A DNA stretch of 64,000 nucleotides. It comes from Allacma fusca (taxonomy: Eukaryota > Arthropoda > Collembola > Symphypleona > Sminthuridae). The notes under the pieces were generated by a model. The model worked only from the letters and a program-made list of their open reading frames with translations, searched no databases and was not told where the DNA came from. The stretch lies in assembly GCA_947179485.1 (NCBI GenBank), contig OX359246.1, positions 7,316,001-7,380,000 of the forward strand, given 5' to 3'. Positions 11,240 through 22,228 of the stretch are shown here, piece by piece; position 1 is the first letter of the stretch; every line of letters begins with the position of its first letter. The translations under genes and the position numbers were made by a program.

Positions 11240-11721
11240 TATTTATACTTCATTTTTAGATTTGCTTTCATTTCATTTATTTGCGTGCCATATTTATAGT
11301 TTTTAATATTTTAGATGTTTCAATGATGTATTAGTTTGTAACATACATATTTATACTATTTATAATGCATATATATTTTCATTCAATAGATTTCAATCTT
11401 AATACCGGTCCTATTTTGTATTATATTCAGATATAGTTATTAAACCTTTGGTATCTAAAACACCCCGAAATTGGTCCTAATATTTTAACATTACAATACC
11501 CTAGCATTGGGAAAGTACGCTCTTCCTATCTTTTAACATACACACATGTTAACGGATAGCACCACAGGCAAAATTCCTATCGGACTAACGGGGGTAAAAA
11601 ATCCATTCCACCTACACGTCATAAAAAAGGGTATTCAAAGCTAACTACTATTGTAGGATACCATATCACGTATTGAAGAGATAAGATATACATATTGTTT
11701 TCTCGTCAGCTTGATAACTTC
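11240..11721. other. AT-rich junction between Polinton side and receptor-type duplicate block
   Basis: There is no gene. From about 11640 the sequence becomes alignable with 16180 onward (shared phrase GTATTGAAGAGATAAGATATA), which marks the left limit of the duplicated upstream block. Confidence 0.5.
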
Positions 11722-13216
11722 CATTTTATAGGATCAGCCTATCCTACATCCTTCCTATATGGGGACCACCAAGCCTACATATTAGCCTACATTTCCCTGA
11801 AAAATTAGATCAAAGGATTTTACACCCTTCCTAAATCTCATGTGCTTTTCGTAACTGACAGACTATTTAAGAGCATTCTACTCTAATAAATTAAAATTCA
11901 ATTTTCAAGTAAATAGGATTGAAATAAAATAGTTTAGGTTAAGTCACCTTGGCCAAAGCCCTAAGAGCAAAATAATATGGATATTAGTTTGGTTTACGCC
12001 GGAAATAGTTACGAAATTTTAACATTTGTCAAAAGGAATGTCGCACTTAAGATTTCCTTAAGTTCCCACTTTACCGAATATTTAAAAGTTTTAATTTCAC
12101 TGAGGTTTCAGCACACATCAAGGCGAGATAACACGTGTCGTCGAGGAAACATGATGGAAGTGGAGAGGAACTTGATAAGGTTCCAAGTTCCAACAACCAA
12201 TAGGGTTCCAGACGAGACAAAAATAGATTTATTGCCGGAGGTCACAGCCAGGTGCAGCCAGGAATGTCAGAAGTTATTCCTGAATTGCCACTGTTACTCA
12301 AAGTGACTCAGGAATGTGGAGTCAAAACGATCAAGGCAGATGGAAAATGTCTTCCTGAACAAAACGTTAGGGAAAAGATGGCTGACGTAGGTGAGCAGGA
12401 CCGTCGAGCAGAGGAGCAGCCAATCCCAAAGGAGGTAGCCGAGAGTGAAGAAGATGACCGACCAATGGGAGACGGGGAGCCTGGAATGGACTCGGAGAAG
12501 CCTGGGCAATATCGGGAGAAGGAAAATGGGTTGGAGAGAGACACGAAGCTGAACGGACGTGCACGATATTTGCTCCGATCAAGAAAAAAGGAGTGAAGGG
12601 AAATCAGTCATTTCTGTTGAATTTCCTTCTAAGTTTGTTTTGTGAAATCAATTATACAATCAATTATAATTTTACAATCGGTGACTAAAATTATCATATT
12701 TTGGATTAAAGGAAATTAGAGGGTTGTGAGAACAGTAAATAAACTAATAATTGTCACAAATATCCGTAAAATAAAGTGACTTGTGGTCAGTTAAAATTTA
12801 TTACAGCCAAGATCCTAAAACTTTAACATCATTAATTTCTAATGTCAGGAGATTACATTTTCGCCATCATAAAGGGCTATTCGAAGGTGAGATTGTGTCG
12901 TATCTCAAAGTATCAACGACAACACGTATTTTTTACGCTTGAACCGTCCCATAAAACAATCTACAAGTACCGGGCGCGGATTATTCTTTAATTTTCATTT
13001 TGTCCATTCAATATGCAATTAAATGAAGATGACATGCTTCAATAGCCTACATATATGCCTATAATTCTACAACGGCTGAGCCTACCTATTTTGTAGGCTA
13101 GGTTTTAAATGTATATTCTTGCACCCTATTTTGTCTACAAGCCTCTTTAATAAAATCCTGGCACCCTATAAATAGCCTACAAATAAGCCTATATGTAGGA
13201 TAGGCGGACACCTTTG
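11722..13216. mobile_element. hAT-like element, TAGGCCTATA-word family, larger copy
   Basis: The left part reads ATAGGATCAGCCTATCCTAC. The reverse complement of the right end reads CAAAGGTGTCCGCCTATCC, matching the right terminus of the 1159-1727 element. GCCTACATA-type words cluster near 11750-11800 and 13040-13205. Comparison with the empty position near 16245 in the sister block supports an insertion. The target duplication is poor (ACTTC shared), so the left edge is uncertain by a few bases. The interior is unrelated to the small copies and contains the frame at 12252-12596. Confidence 0.55.
12252..12596 (+). CDS. Hypothetical charged protein inside the 11722-13216 element
   Basis: A 114-residue open frame, highly charged, with a Glu/Asp-rich middle (AEEQPIPKEVAESEEDD) and an Arg-rich end (ARYLLRSRKKE). 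An overlapping frame at 11977-12306 could be its upstream part. I recognise no domain. A basic LRSRKK-like tail is common at the C-end of retroelement polyproteins, but that is weak evidence and no other retroelement part is visible. It may be a fragment captured by the transposon. Confidence 0.25.
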   Translation: MQPGMSEVIPELPLLLKVTQECGVKTIKADGKCLPEQNVREKMADVGEQDRRAEEQPIPKEVAESEEDDRPMGDGEPGMDSEKPGQYREKENGLERDTKLNGRARYLLRSRKKE

Positions 13217-13944
13217 ACTTCAACCCTAATTAGTTAATTTATTACGCAATCGGAAATCGGATCCTGGATGGCGAGGCAAATTGAACTATAGGAAAATCTT
13301 CGAGAAGTATCTGTAAAAACATGTTAATGGAAATAGCTTAAGTGACCTAAGCCACATGGACCATACATATTGTAAAAAACATCCAGATTACTTTCAGCGT
13401 TCCGAAGAAATCATCAGGGAGGAGGATAGAATGAGCAGATAAAGGCATAAATTGTTTTACCGTATTACTAAAACCTTAATTATTTATCTACGCTTTAAAC
13501 TAATAGTAATTAAAACCCACAATGCAGTAAACCCAGGTTCGAGAATGTACGTGCATAATTGCGCAAATTTACGTCAAAATTGGAGCGTAAGCTTTACTAA
13601 TATTAAGTAAACAATTGCACCCATGTATAATTATTATTACAGTCGTAAAATATATTTATTTGGATTTCCCCTCAGAAAATTCTCTTAGAGGGAATCGTAA
13701 GGTTGTTATCTAATGCTTGTGTTAGTGAACCTAAATAGTAATTGCAAATTTCAACCTTGCTCAATGGCAATATTAAGGTTGAGTCAATCAATTCGTGCAA
13801 TGTAGTTGTCTGTAACTTAGCATTGAATTAACATAGCAATGTCAATGGTTGCTATGCTGATAGAGTAAGAATGCGTGATATTAACACGTTACACATGGAT
13901 TATAATATACATATGTAAAGAGGGCAAATGTCAATACTGTGGTT

Positions 13945-14270
13945 GATAATTTGAGGCTAGTCAAAGTAGGATGAATTTTAAGCTTTTCCGATTTACATAA
14001 GCAATATTCACAAAAAATTTCGTTGAAATCAATTCAGTAGTTTTAGACATAGCTGTCATTTGACTTGAAGTCTAAAATTTCAATAATTGTTTTCTCAAAA
14101 ACTATCCGGCCGATATCAACCAACTACGAACTCAGCCTTACTTTTGACAGAAATAATATCAATAAAAAATGTCATTCAAATCGTACCATTAGTTTTTGAG
14201 TAATCGTGCAAAAGGACACACGGACGTACAGACATGGCTATTTTACTAGGGGGCTGACGCCACCCTAAAA
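13945..14270. mobile_element. Truncated AGGGTGGCGTCAGCC-family element
   Basis: The right end GGCTGACGCCACCCTAAAA (to about 14270) and the preceding CTATTTTACTAGGGGG match other copies. The left end has lost most of its terminal repeat: GATAATTTGAGGCTAGTCAAAG joins two parts that are 22-24 bases apart in the 56680 and 61700 copies. The sister block at about 19430 lacks the insertion. Confidence 0.65.
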
Positions 14271-14507
14271 CCATGGATAATTGCATGCACTAATTTGTGC
14301 GACACTACATATGTACGCACATACTGACATTGTTGTAGACGCTTTTTACTCCATTGTTAGACCGGTGACCGGAGTATAGCTACTCCGAATTTAGACCGTC
14401 AAGCCGATTTCATGGAATAGAGTTTCGCAATTTATTTATTTATTTATTTCATATTAAACAAAGTACATCTAATTGCAAGTTATTGTTTGCGCATAGATAA
14501 TCTATAT

Positions 14508-15804
14508 TTAATAACAGAGCACCAGACTAATACAAGAATCAAAAACGAGTTTAAAAAAAGTCAAAGTAGTGCCCCTTCCGAAAATGTAAAAGTTGCCAGC
14601 TTGAAGTACAATATCATCGCAAGACAGGATCATCTGTCTCAACTCCTTTGAAGTGTTTCCCTTCCTCCAAGACATTCTAACCGATTCTGAACTCATTTTT
14701 ACCCAACTCCCCTCGTAATGGGCCACAAATGCAAACGACCCAGCCACAACCACAAGCATAGGATATATCAAATTGGCGGGGAGGCCTATAACGCCCATGA
14801 GCTTGATGCAAATAAATCCAGAAGCGACTAACATGGAGAAACTTAGAATGACTAAGCAAGCGATAATTTCCTGAGTTGATGACAGAGATTCATTCCGGGC
14901 TATTTGAAACCATCGGTAGATTTGGAACTGTTTCCTTGTTTTCCTTGATGATGTTGATACTGCATTGGATTCACTGGAAAGATATTTAAAGCACTTAGCC
15001 GATTTTGTGGTAGGTGCCTGAAAATAGTTTTCTCGTCCCAACATATGTTACGAAATAATAAATGAGGTCTTACAGATATTCAAAACATTGCAACTTCACC
15101 AACTCCAAATAGCCCAGGATCCAGAGAAGAACAAACTGGATGGTCGTAACGATATGACACGGAATGATAATATCATGAAGGATATGAGGGATCAAGACAA
15201 ACCACCGGTCCCTATAGGATGGATCCAAGGAGGAGTAAATTGTGATTGGGGCATTTTTGTTGACTAAAAATATCACAGCAGTACCCACACCCAGGAGGTA
15301 CATTCCAACGGGAAGGTACCTCATCAATAAGTACATGATGGATATTCCTTTGCCAGATTTCTTCTCAGACCCTGCGTGCTGATTACAGTAAGTTATCGTG
15401 TTTATAAATTCTTGAAGTTCATAGCGTCGTAGGAAGGTCAAAAGCATGACCACAGCCCCAGACCAATACAGGCCCGTCAATATGCCCGTGTAAAGGTACC
15501 CAAACTTAGTCACCGGGATCTCATAATGGCTCACATACACAAATTTGAATAATCCGTGGACAGCTTCGGCTAATATTATGATCCAGCTGAGCCAGAATTT
15601 GCTCAGTGCTAATTTTGAACGACAAGCCCTAATTTTATTGGTTCCTGGAACGAGCTCCAGTGGAATCGTTTGTAGAAAACAAGCAGTTTTGGAACAACTT
15701 TGAAGAACTTTACCGATTCCCTCGGATATTGGAATTGGGAGCTCATTTGGATCATTTATTTTATGGAACACCGTTGGAGAGACTGGGTTGAGTTCTAACT
15801 CCAT
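14508..15804 (-). CDS. Chemoreceptor-like seven-transmembrane protein, copy 1
   Basis: Two exons: 15074-15804 (731 nt, from ATG) and 14508-14973 (466 nt, to stop), joined over a 100-bp intron with GTAAGA donor and TTTCCAG acceptor, phase 2, giving 398 codons. The length and about seven hydrophobic segments fit the insect gustatory/odorant receptor superfamily: FWLSWIIILAEAVHGLFKF, YLYTGILTGLYWSG, YLLMRYLPVGMYLLG, HDIIIPCHIVTTIQFVLLW, IIACLVILSFSMLVASGF, LIYPMLVVVAGSFAFVA, and a C-terminal helix after GRGTTLTFFKLVF. Such receptors are ligand-gated ion channels in sensory neuron membranes. The classic TYxxxxxQF end is not clear, so the family call is tentative. Paralogues are at 22229-24840 and 52974-55629. 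AATAAA words on the minus strand lie at 14430-14450. Confidence 0.65.
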
Positions 15805-16404
15805 TTTTTATCTTTAACTTATGGAGCCAAACGTTTTGAACTTTTAAAATTCCTAATGCTCCCTACAAATCTTAAAGAGAACGTTTAACGACAGCATGAC
15901 TAGTACACGAACCTCAAAAAACCTTGTGAGTTGAAATAAAATAATGCGAACGCTGTGATTTGGAACCTCGTGGTATTTGATTACGTATACGAAAGTAGCA
16001 TTTCTTTTCGAGCTAAAGCCTATGTAAGCCAATAAGTACAATACCATTATTATACATCGGATTGGAAAGGAATAAACCATTTCTCTTTGGAGTTATTTCA
16101 ATAGGTAGGAATTAATTATTTTAATTGAAACACTTCCCCAATCATTGTAATCCATTATAATTCAAATCCTTTGCAATAAATAACACTGTAGGATACTATA
16201 GCATGTATTGAAGAGATAAGATATATTGCTGTACATCCAGCTCAAAACCTTCAGTCCAAATTAGTCAATTAATTCCAATCTAACATACGATTTTTTAAAT
16301 CGGATCCTGGTTGGCGAAGCGAATTGAGCTATAGGTAAATTTTCGAGAGGTGCTAAAAGATACCAATGGAAATAGCTTAATTGTCTTAAAACGTTTACCA
16401 TAAG

Positions 16405-17359
16405 TAGGGATTGTCGATCTGAAAATGCCATGGCATATTGGGCATCGTGCCTGCCCAAAATGCCAGGGCATTTTTGGCATTTTCAACTTTGGGCAAATAC
16501 GTAGATTGTGGGCATATTCGGCACGGGCATTTTGGGCATTTTCATTCCTGGGCATATTCGGCATTTTGGGCATATCCAGTTCAAATTTTCGGGTCGATCA
16601 CCTTTTCCAGACGTTATTGGTCGCTGCTACTACTTCCACTTGCTACTACTGCGCACTACCCTGCTAACATCGTTATAACTAAAAACGATTACTCGAAGGC
16701 TTTAGCACACATGTAATTAATCTGGTCACTTGAAAATTGTAGTAGTTTTAAAACGTCTAACCATTGTTACTACTGAAAAAAACTCAAATTTTGGAATGCA
16801 ATAAACTAGGCCAACCTCGAAGCACTGGTCAGAAAATTTGAGAAATTTTATTTACGCTCGAGGCAAAGCAACTGCTACAGAGGATGAAAGTTATACAAAT
16901 CAGAGTTCTGATGGGGAGGATTTGTTTATGACATATTTACCACTCGAGTCTTCTGATTAACTTTATACAAAATGCAACAAAATTGCATTCGTCAATAATT
17001 CAATATACAATAATGTGTTTGTATGATACACAGCGAGTATCTTTTGAAATATAATACGTTTAAACAAAATTGCCATGTACGCCTTTAATAGGATTTCATT
17101 TTAATAGTGAATAGTGGCATTTTTGGCTCGATTGTATTACTGAGTTTTACCTACCAGGAATACAGAATATTCCCGGCTGAAAATTCCTAAAATGTCCAAT
17201 ATGCCCAAAATGCCGAATATGCCCAGCCGAAAATGCCCAAATTCAGGGCATTTTCCCAATCTGCCAATATGCCCGAAAATATGGCATGATGGCGGGCATT
17301 TTGGGCATATTCAGCTCGGCAGGCATATATGTGAGGGCATTTTCAATCGACATTCCCTA
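16405..17359. mobile_element. hAT-like element, GGGCATTTTGGGCAT-word family
   Basis: The termini are TAGGGATTGTCGAT (left) and TAGGGAATGTCGATT (right, reverse complement). An exact 8-bp duplication ACCATAAG flanks them (16397-16404 and 17360-17367). Next to each end (16425-16580 and 17180-17345) are dense GGGCATTTTGGGCATATTC words in opposite orientations. The interior has no gene. The sister block near 13365 is empty. Worn pieces of the same family lie in the introns of receptor copies 2 and 3, near 23760-23880 and 54650-54740. Confidence 0.85.
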
Positions 17360-17720
17360 ACCATAAGTACATATAATATTAAAAATGTCCAGATTACTTT
17401 CAGTATTCCGATGAAATCCTCAGGTAAGAGATTAGAATGAGTAGATAGAATCATAAACGGTTTTGCCGAATTACTCCGGCTTTAATTATTTATGTACGCA
17501 CTAAACTAATAATACCAAACCCCATACTAAAACAAACCCAGGTTCGAGAATGTGCATACGTACATAATGGTAAATAATAATAAATATATCACACATTAGG
17601 TGCACATTCTGTATAAATACTTTCGAATTACGACAAAATTGGAACGTAAGCTTTACTAATATTAAGTAAATTATTGCGCCCATGTATAATAATTACAGGC
17701 GTAAAAATATTTGTTTGGTT

Positions 17721-19138
17721 CAGTGCTCGGCAAGGGTACAAAAAATCGGTACCCTTACCCGTACCCATACCCGAGTATCCGGGTAAAAATTTTTCATACC
17801 CGTACCCGCAATATAATATGAAACCATGCACCTGTACCCGCATTGTACCGGTACCCGAAAAGCACACGAAAATTGTACCCATACTCGGGTATCTCAGTGT
17901 CGTACCGGTACTCGTACCCGGGTACGTTACCCACATTTGTTTAAATGCAATAGTACGTTACATGTGGATACTAATGTAAGACATCTTAGAGTATAGTTTT
18001 GACTAGCTAGAGCCGTATTTGATATTGCATACTTTTATTGACGAGTAGAAAAAACGAGAAGTGTTTTCGAATAGAAATAAAATTAACTTGCATATTTGCA
18101 GATCCATCGAAACATTACCCATAGAAGTGTATTAAAAATCAAAAGTACAGCGGTCTAGGTGAATATCTTTACAGCAAAATGAATTACTACATAGTATCAC
18201 ATCTTTTAGTACGCCACACATTGCAAGTATTTACAAGTTAATTAAAATTACTTTGTGGGTCATGGGCGAAAGCTTACAGGACCTTAATAAATTGTATGAA
18301 TAAAAGTATTTGTAAAAGTTGTAGAACATTTCCCCTAGCATAGAAGGAGCAGAGGTAAAATAAATATTGAATTTCCCAAGGTTTAAGTTTTTGACATTTC
18401 AAAAGTAAAATACCCCTTGCTATATTTTCACAATTTCACGGCCATTCAGCGAGCTACAGAAAAGGTCCCTAGGCTAATAACCGTAGAAATGTTAAGACAG
18501 ATGAGGAAATCAAAAGCTGTCCAAATTTAAATTATTTCAGTAAATTCTTTAAACCCAAAGCAGCAAACCTGTAAGCTAGTAAAGCATAGTTTTTGCTTTA
18601 CTTTCTTGACCGCTGTATGGCTTTGAGCTGCGAGTAAGGAACTATAGTTTTGAAAAATCTGGACGAAATTGCTAAAACGTAGAAAAGTCAAACATTTCCC
18701 CCCTTTGGTTGTTTTTAGGCTGATGTTTTATGGCACCTAGTACATATGTACATGCATACAATATTTTGTACATAGACAGTGTACACATTAGCAATTTCGT
18801 CGAAATTGTATTATACATATTTTAAGTATATTCAAAAAAAACTAAAAAACCGACAACGTTTCCAACGTACGGGCATGATGGTATGCAATTCATCAAAATG
18901 TTTGAATTCTCATCGTATCTAAATATTCGGGTACAATGTTTGCGGGTACGAGTAAATGACCCTGTTATACCCGTACCCGGCGGGTATATACCCATATACC
19001 ATTTCAAATCCTTGTACACGTATTTATACCCGTATGTGTACCCGAAATTTTGAACCGACCAAAGCGTACCCGGGTAATGCCTATAGACTTACCCATACCT
19101 GTTTACTCGAGTATTACCCATACCCATACCGATCACTG
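17721..19138. mobile_element. hAT-like element, TACCCGTACCCGGG-word family
   Basis: The termini are CAGTGCTCGG and, in reverse complement, CAGTGATCGG. The flanks are GTTTGGTT (17713-17720) and GTTTGAAT (19139-19146), an 8-bp duplication with two differences. The zones next to the ends (17730-17935 and 18895-19130) are packed with TACCCGTACCCG and CGGGTAC words, including the palindrome GGTACC. The 950-bp interior is AT-rich with no open frame. The orthologous position in U0 (about 13661) is uninterrupted, giving a filled/empty pair. Confidence 0.85.
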
Positions 19139-19559
19139 GTTTGAATTCCCCGCAGAAAATCATCTCAGAACGAAACGCAAGATTGTTATCTAATGCTCGT
19201 GTTAGTGAACCTAAATAAGAATAGAAATTTTCAAACTTGCTCATTGGAAATATAGAGGTCGAATCAATCAACTCACACATTGTACTTGTCTGTAGCATAA
19301 CATTGAATTACCATAGCAATGTCAATGTTTGCTATGCTCCAGTCACCGTCTGATAGAGTAAGAATGCGTGACATGTTACTTGCATAGATTGTAGTATATT
19401 TATAGAGGAAAAATGTCAAGACTGTGGTTACTACAGTAGTTTGTAAAAACACGGGTAATTGTATACACTAATTTGTGCGTAACTACATATGTACGCGCAT
19501 ACTAACATTGTCACGGACGGTTTTTTACAGCTTTGATGGACCAGAGGCTTGGACTATAC

Positions 19560-20590
19560 AAAGATAGCAATGGAATAATATGATAATTTCAGAATGACTT
19601 CAGTGGGACTGAAGCGTACAATTCATAATGACAATATCGCTTTTTAGAAAGTGACACTTTCTTATACACGATTCGGTTCCGTCCGTATGTCCTTCCGTAC
19701 GCAAAACCTGGTGAGTCGCTCAACAACGGAATGAAAACAAACAATTCCACAAACAATAACTTTTGGAATTCTTCCAAGTCATATATGTACCTTCCGTTGT
19801 GACCTGGTTTAGATCTTGCGGCAAAGAAAAGGTATTCAGGTCGGCACTGACTATGGGATATTTAAAGTTTCTAAGTTTGGTTGAAAATGTTGCAATCGCG
19901 TTCTTGCTCTTTTTCAAAGCTTTTACCCAGTAAACCACGAACTTTGTAGGACTATTGTACCAATGCATAATTTAAACGTTAGAATGGTTTCCTCAGCGTT
20001 AATCGTAGCGTTTTCCAAATTTGCATCATAACGTTGTTGGTCTAGCACTCATACAGCACTTACTTTTGATTATTAACTAGCGCGTCAGTTAGGGTAAAAA
20101 TTCCGTTTATGTTCGGATACCAAAACTCATTCTTCAACTTGTTCATTGTATCAGCACTTGCCGATCAAATTCGCTGAATATACATGGTTGGGTAATGACT
20201 ATTAATATCCGATATCAATGTTCCGTTTAAATAAACTTCCAGGTTGTTGAACATTGTGTGGAAGAAACTAGAGCAAATATATGTATTGTAAACGCTTTCC
20301 CCATCAGATCTGAATATGAAACATGTTAGAGCCAGAAATCAGTCGGAAGTATCAATGTAACCATTTGTATCTGACATCAAATAAAACAGGACAGGTTTTA
20401 CGATTCCTTGATAAAACAAGTGGTAAACACGGAAAGTAGTCTGAGCACTGTTGAATGCTAACGTCAGTTTGAGAAACCTGAAAAAGATACAAGAGAAATT
20501 CAAGATTACGACGGAAAATTGAATGAACAAATTTTTCAGGGTCTAGCTATATTTACAGGCTGCACTCCGTATGTACGTCCGGTGCTACAG
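19560..20590. other. AT-rich stretch without supportable gene
   Basis: Short frames only, and no tandem repeats or terminal repeats that I could define. The small minus-strand frames near 19589-19968 and 20339-20530 have no recognisable domain. Confidence 0.4.
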
Positions 20591-21676
20591 GCTTTTCTTA
20601 ATTTTGCGGGGCAGGCTAGACTTTTTCGTTGAACTTCAGTTTCGGGTCGGGGGATGGTAACAATTTACGGGCCACGGGCCTAAAGTATTCCACGGGATGC
20701 TGTACTTTTCACAACTAAATTTTGAACAAAGTTTTCACAAGGTTTCACAACTAAAAAGTAGTTGAAATAGTATTTGTAATTTACAATTGCAAATAATAAT
20801 TGAGATCGTGAGGAGCCGTACTTGAAATCTGCAATACTTGAACATGTTATGTACATAAGGACGACAACCAGTACTACTGGTGATATGCCACAAATGACGT
20901 CTTGAATCTAGTCAGTCAGTAATATTGTCCGTCCATGATTTAACATGACGTACTCAGTCCTTTCTTAATAACATGGTCGTTTTTATGTGCCTATTAAACC
21001 CACACCCTTTATAACTTTCATAAAATCCCGTGTAAAATCGTAAGTTTAAATAACGACTTCAGCATTCAAAATCATTAGTGACTATCCCTAGAGTACAGAG
21101 TAACTGATGTTAGATTTTTAAAACAGACACTTCCAACACAATGTAAGTAACGGTGGATTTAAATTGCGTTGTAGCAATTTTAATTTGAAAAATGTGGTTA
21201 TAAATCAATTGATAAATAGGCAAACCCTTACTGTCAAATACGGGCCTGCTAATCCGTGCTATAGTTTTAAATATCATTAATTCCTGTTTGTCTACAATCA
21301 TGATAACTACCGAATCCGTGTAACTAGATAGTTTAACCTTTCCTTGGTGACACGTTATCTAAAAAGTCAAAAATGCTGATTTTAAAGGAGGTGGAGTCAC
21401 CCCTCTAAACTTGGAATGGATTTTTTCCAGGATGAAAACTGATACTTTGTGTGGACTCCTTTCGACTTATAATAAAGATTACTACTACTACTACATCGGT
21501 CACTTATAAATGAACATTTTCGATACATTTTTACAGTAGTACAAGGTAGATCATCTCGGACGTTTAAAATTTGCTAGTAAGCACATAAAAAACCCAGCCC
21601 GCACAGGCTTTGGGTCGGTACGGGTAAACATTTACGAGCCACGGGCGGTCACGGGCCTAAAATATTCCACGGTGAG
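20590..21676. repeat. Two remnants of the GGGCCACGGGCC-word family
   Basis: The segments 20590-20702 and 21585-21676 share GGGTCGG, TTTACG-GCCACGGGC and ATTCCACGG words and end in GATGCTGT and GATGCTCT respectively. They are in the same orientation and match one half of the element at 26357-26736. No complete element or target duplication was found. Confidence 0.5.
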
Positions 21677-22228
21677 ATGCTCTAGTGTAATATAATAATC
21701 TCGCAATCCATTGTGATTTTTGATCTAATGATTTTTGTATCATGCTTATTCACAGTAGAACTCAATGCTGGGCTTCTATTTTTCATAGTTATTAACGATG
21801 ACCAATAATAAAATCTTGACAATAAAACGAGGCAAACAAAGCCGATTAATTGTTAGCGCCATTAATTTTTTTTTCGCAAATGAACTCAGTTTTGACTAAT
21901 AAAGCATCCTGTGGCATTATACTATACCCATGTATGTATGCATACACACATGACTTCATATCACTTCACATCAGCCTGCGTTGTGACGACGAATGATCAC
22001 CCAGTCGTAATTTGCCAGAAATTTGGATGACGTCATTTATGTCATATCCCCTAAAACTACGATGAAACTTAGTAAGAAGAATGTATGCATAGCTAATCCG
22101 AAATTATGCCTTAAGAAAGATGGTTTAAAAAAATTGAATTCATATGACAGCCTCGCAGTTAACACACTGTTTAATATTGAACAACGTACATTGAATTTAT
22201 TGTATGTATGTTTATAGACAATCTATAT
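20750..22228. other. Downstream flank of receptor copy 2
   Basis: Pieces of this stretch (GCAATACTTGAACATGTTATGT near 20833 and ACTACGATGAAACTTAGTAAG near 22057) also occur near 52755 and 52804, next to receptor copy 3. The duplication therefore includes the 3' flank. Unrelated DNA, with the remnant at 21585-21676, lies between them here. No gene. Confidence 0.5.

Larger units (their letters stand above)
3231..11240. mobile_element. Fossil Polinton/Maverick-like (adintovirus-like) element
   Basis: A block of minus-strand genes holds, in order from 9062 down to 3231, a protein-primed type B DNA polymerase, a packaging ATPase, several small proteins and the start of a retroviral-type integrase. 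This gene set is characteristic of Polintons and related adintoviruses. I saw no capsid or protease gene, and no terminal inverted repeats, so the extent is approximate and the right-hand plus-strand genes (from about 9800) may or may not belong. The element is broken: the integrase is cut short, the polymerase lies in several pieces, and at least four breaks are present. The decay suggests a moderately old insertion. Confidence 0.7.
11640..14490. repeat. Orphan copy (U0) of the receptor upstream block
   Basis: Apart from inserted elements this stretch follows 16180-19560 in order: CGGATCCTGG plus a TGGCGA run near 13260/16310, CCAGATTACTTTCAG near 13382/17389, CCCAGGTTCGAGAATGT near 13530/17539, TTGTTATCTAATGC near 13703/19182 and GAGTAAGAATGCGTGA near 13863/19356. 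The 16180-19560 stretch is the DNA beside the first chemoreceptor gene on its 5' side. Here no receptor exon is present to the left, where the Polinton region begins. Confidence 0.65.
15805..19560. repeat. Receptor upstream block U1
   Basis: This is DNA 5' of receptor copy 1, homologous by ordered shared phrases to 11640-14490, 24841-26000 and 55630-58570. It is enlarged here by the hAT-like elements at 16405-17359 and 17721-19138. It contains no supportable gene. A promoter would lie near 15805-16100, but I cannot point to a TATA box with confidence. Confidence 0.6.

Noticed and set aside
16295-16716. Small frames with repeated MPKMPNMP or FWAYSA residues
   Set aside because: They are translations of the GGGCAT word array at the end of the 16405-17359 element.
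17628-19144. Short open frames rich in Tyr-Pro or Gly-Tyr repeats (for example 17674-17979 and 18956-19144)
   Set aside because: They read through the TACCCG word arrays of a transposon. Composition follows the repeat on either strand.
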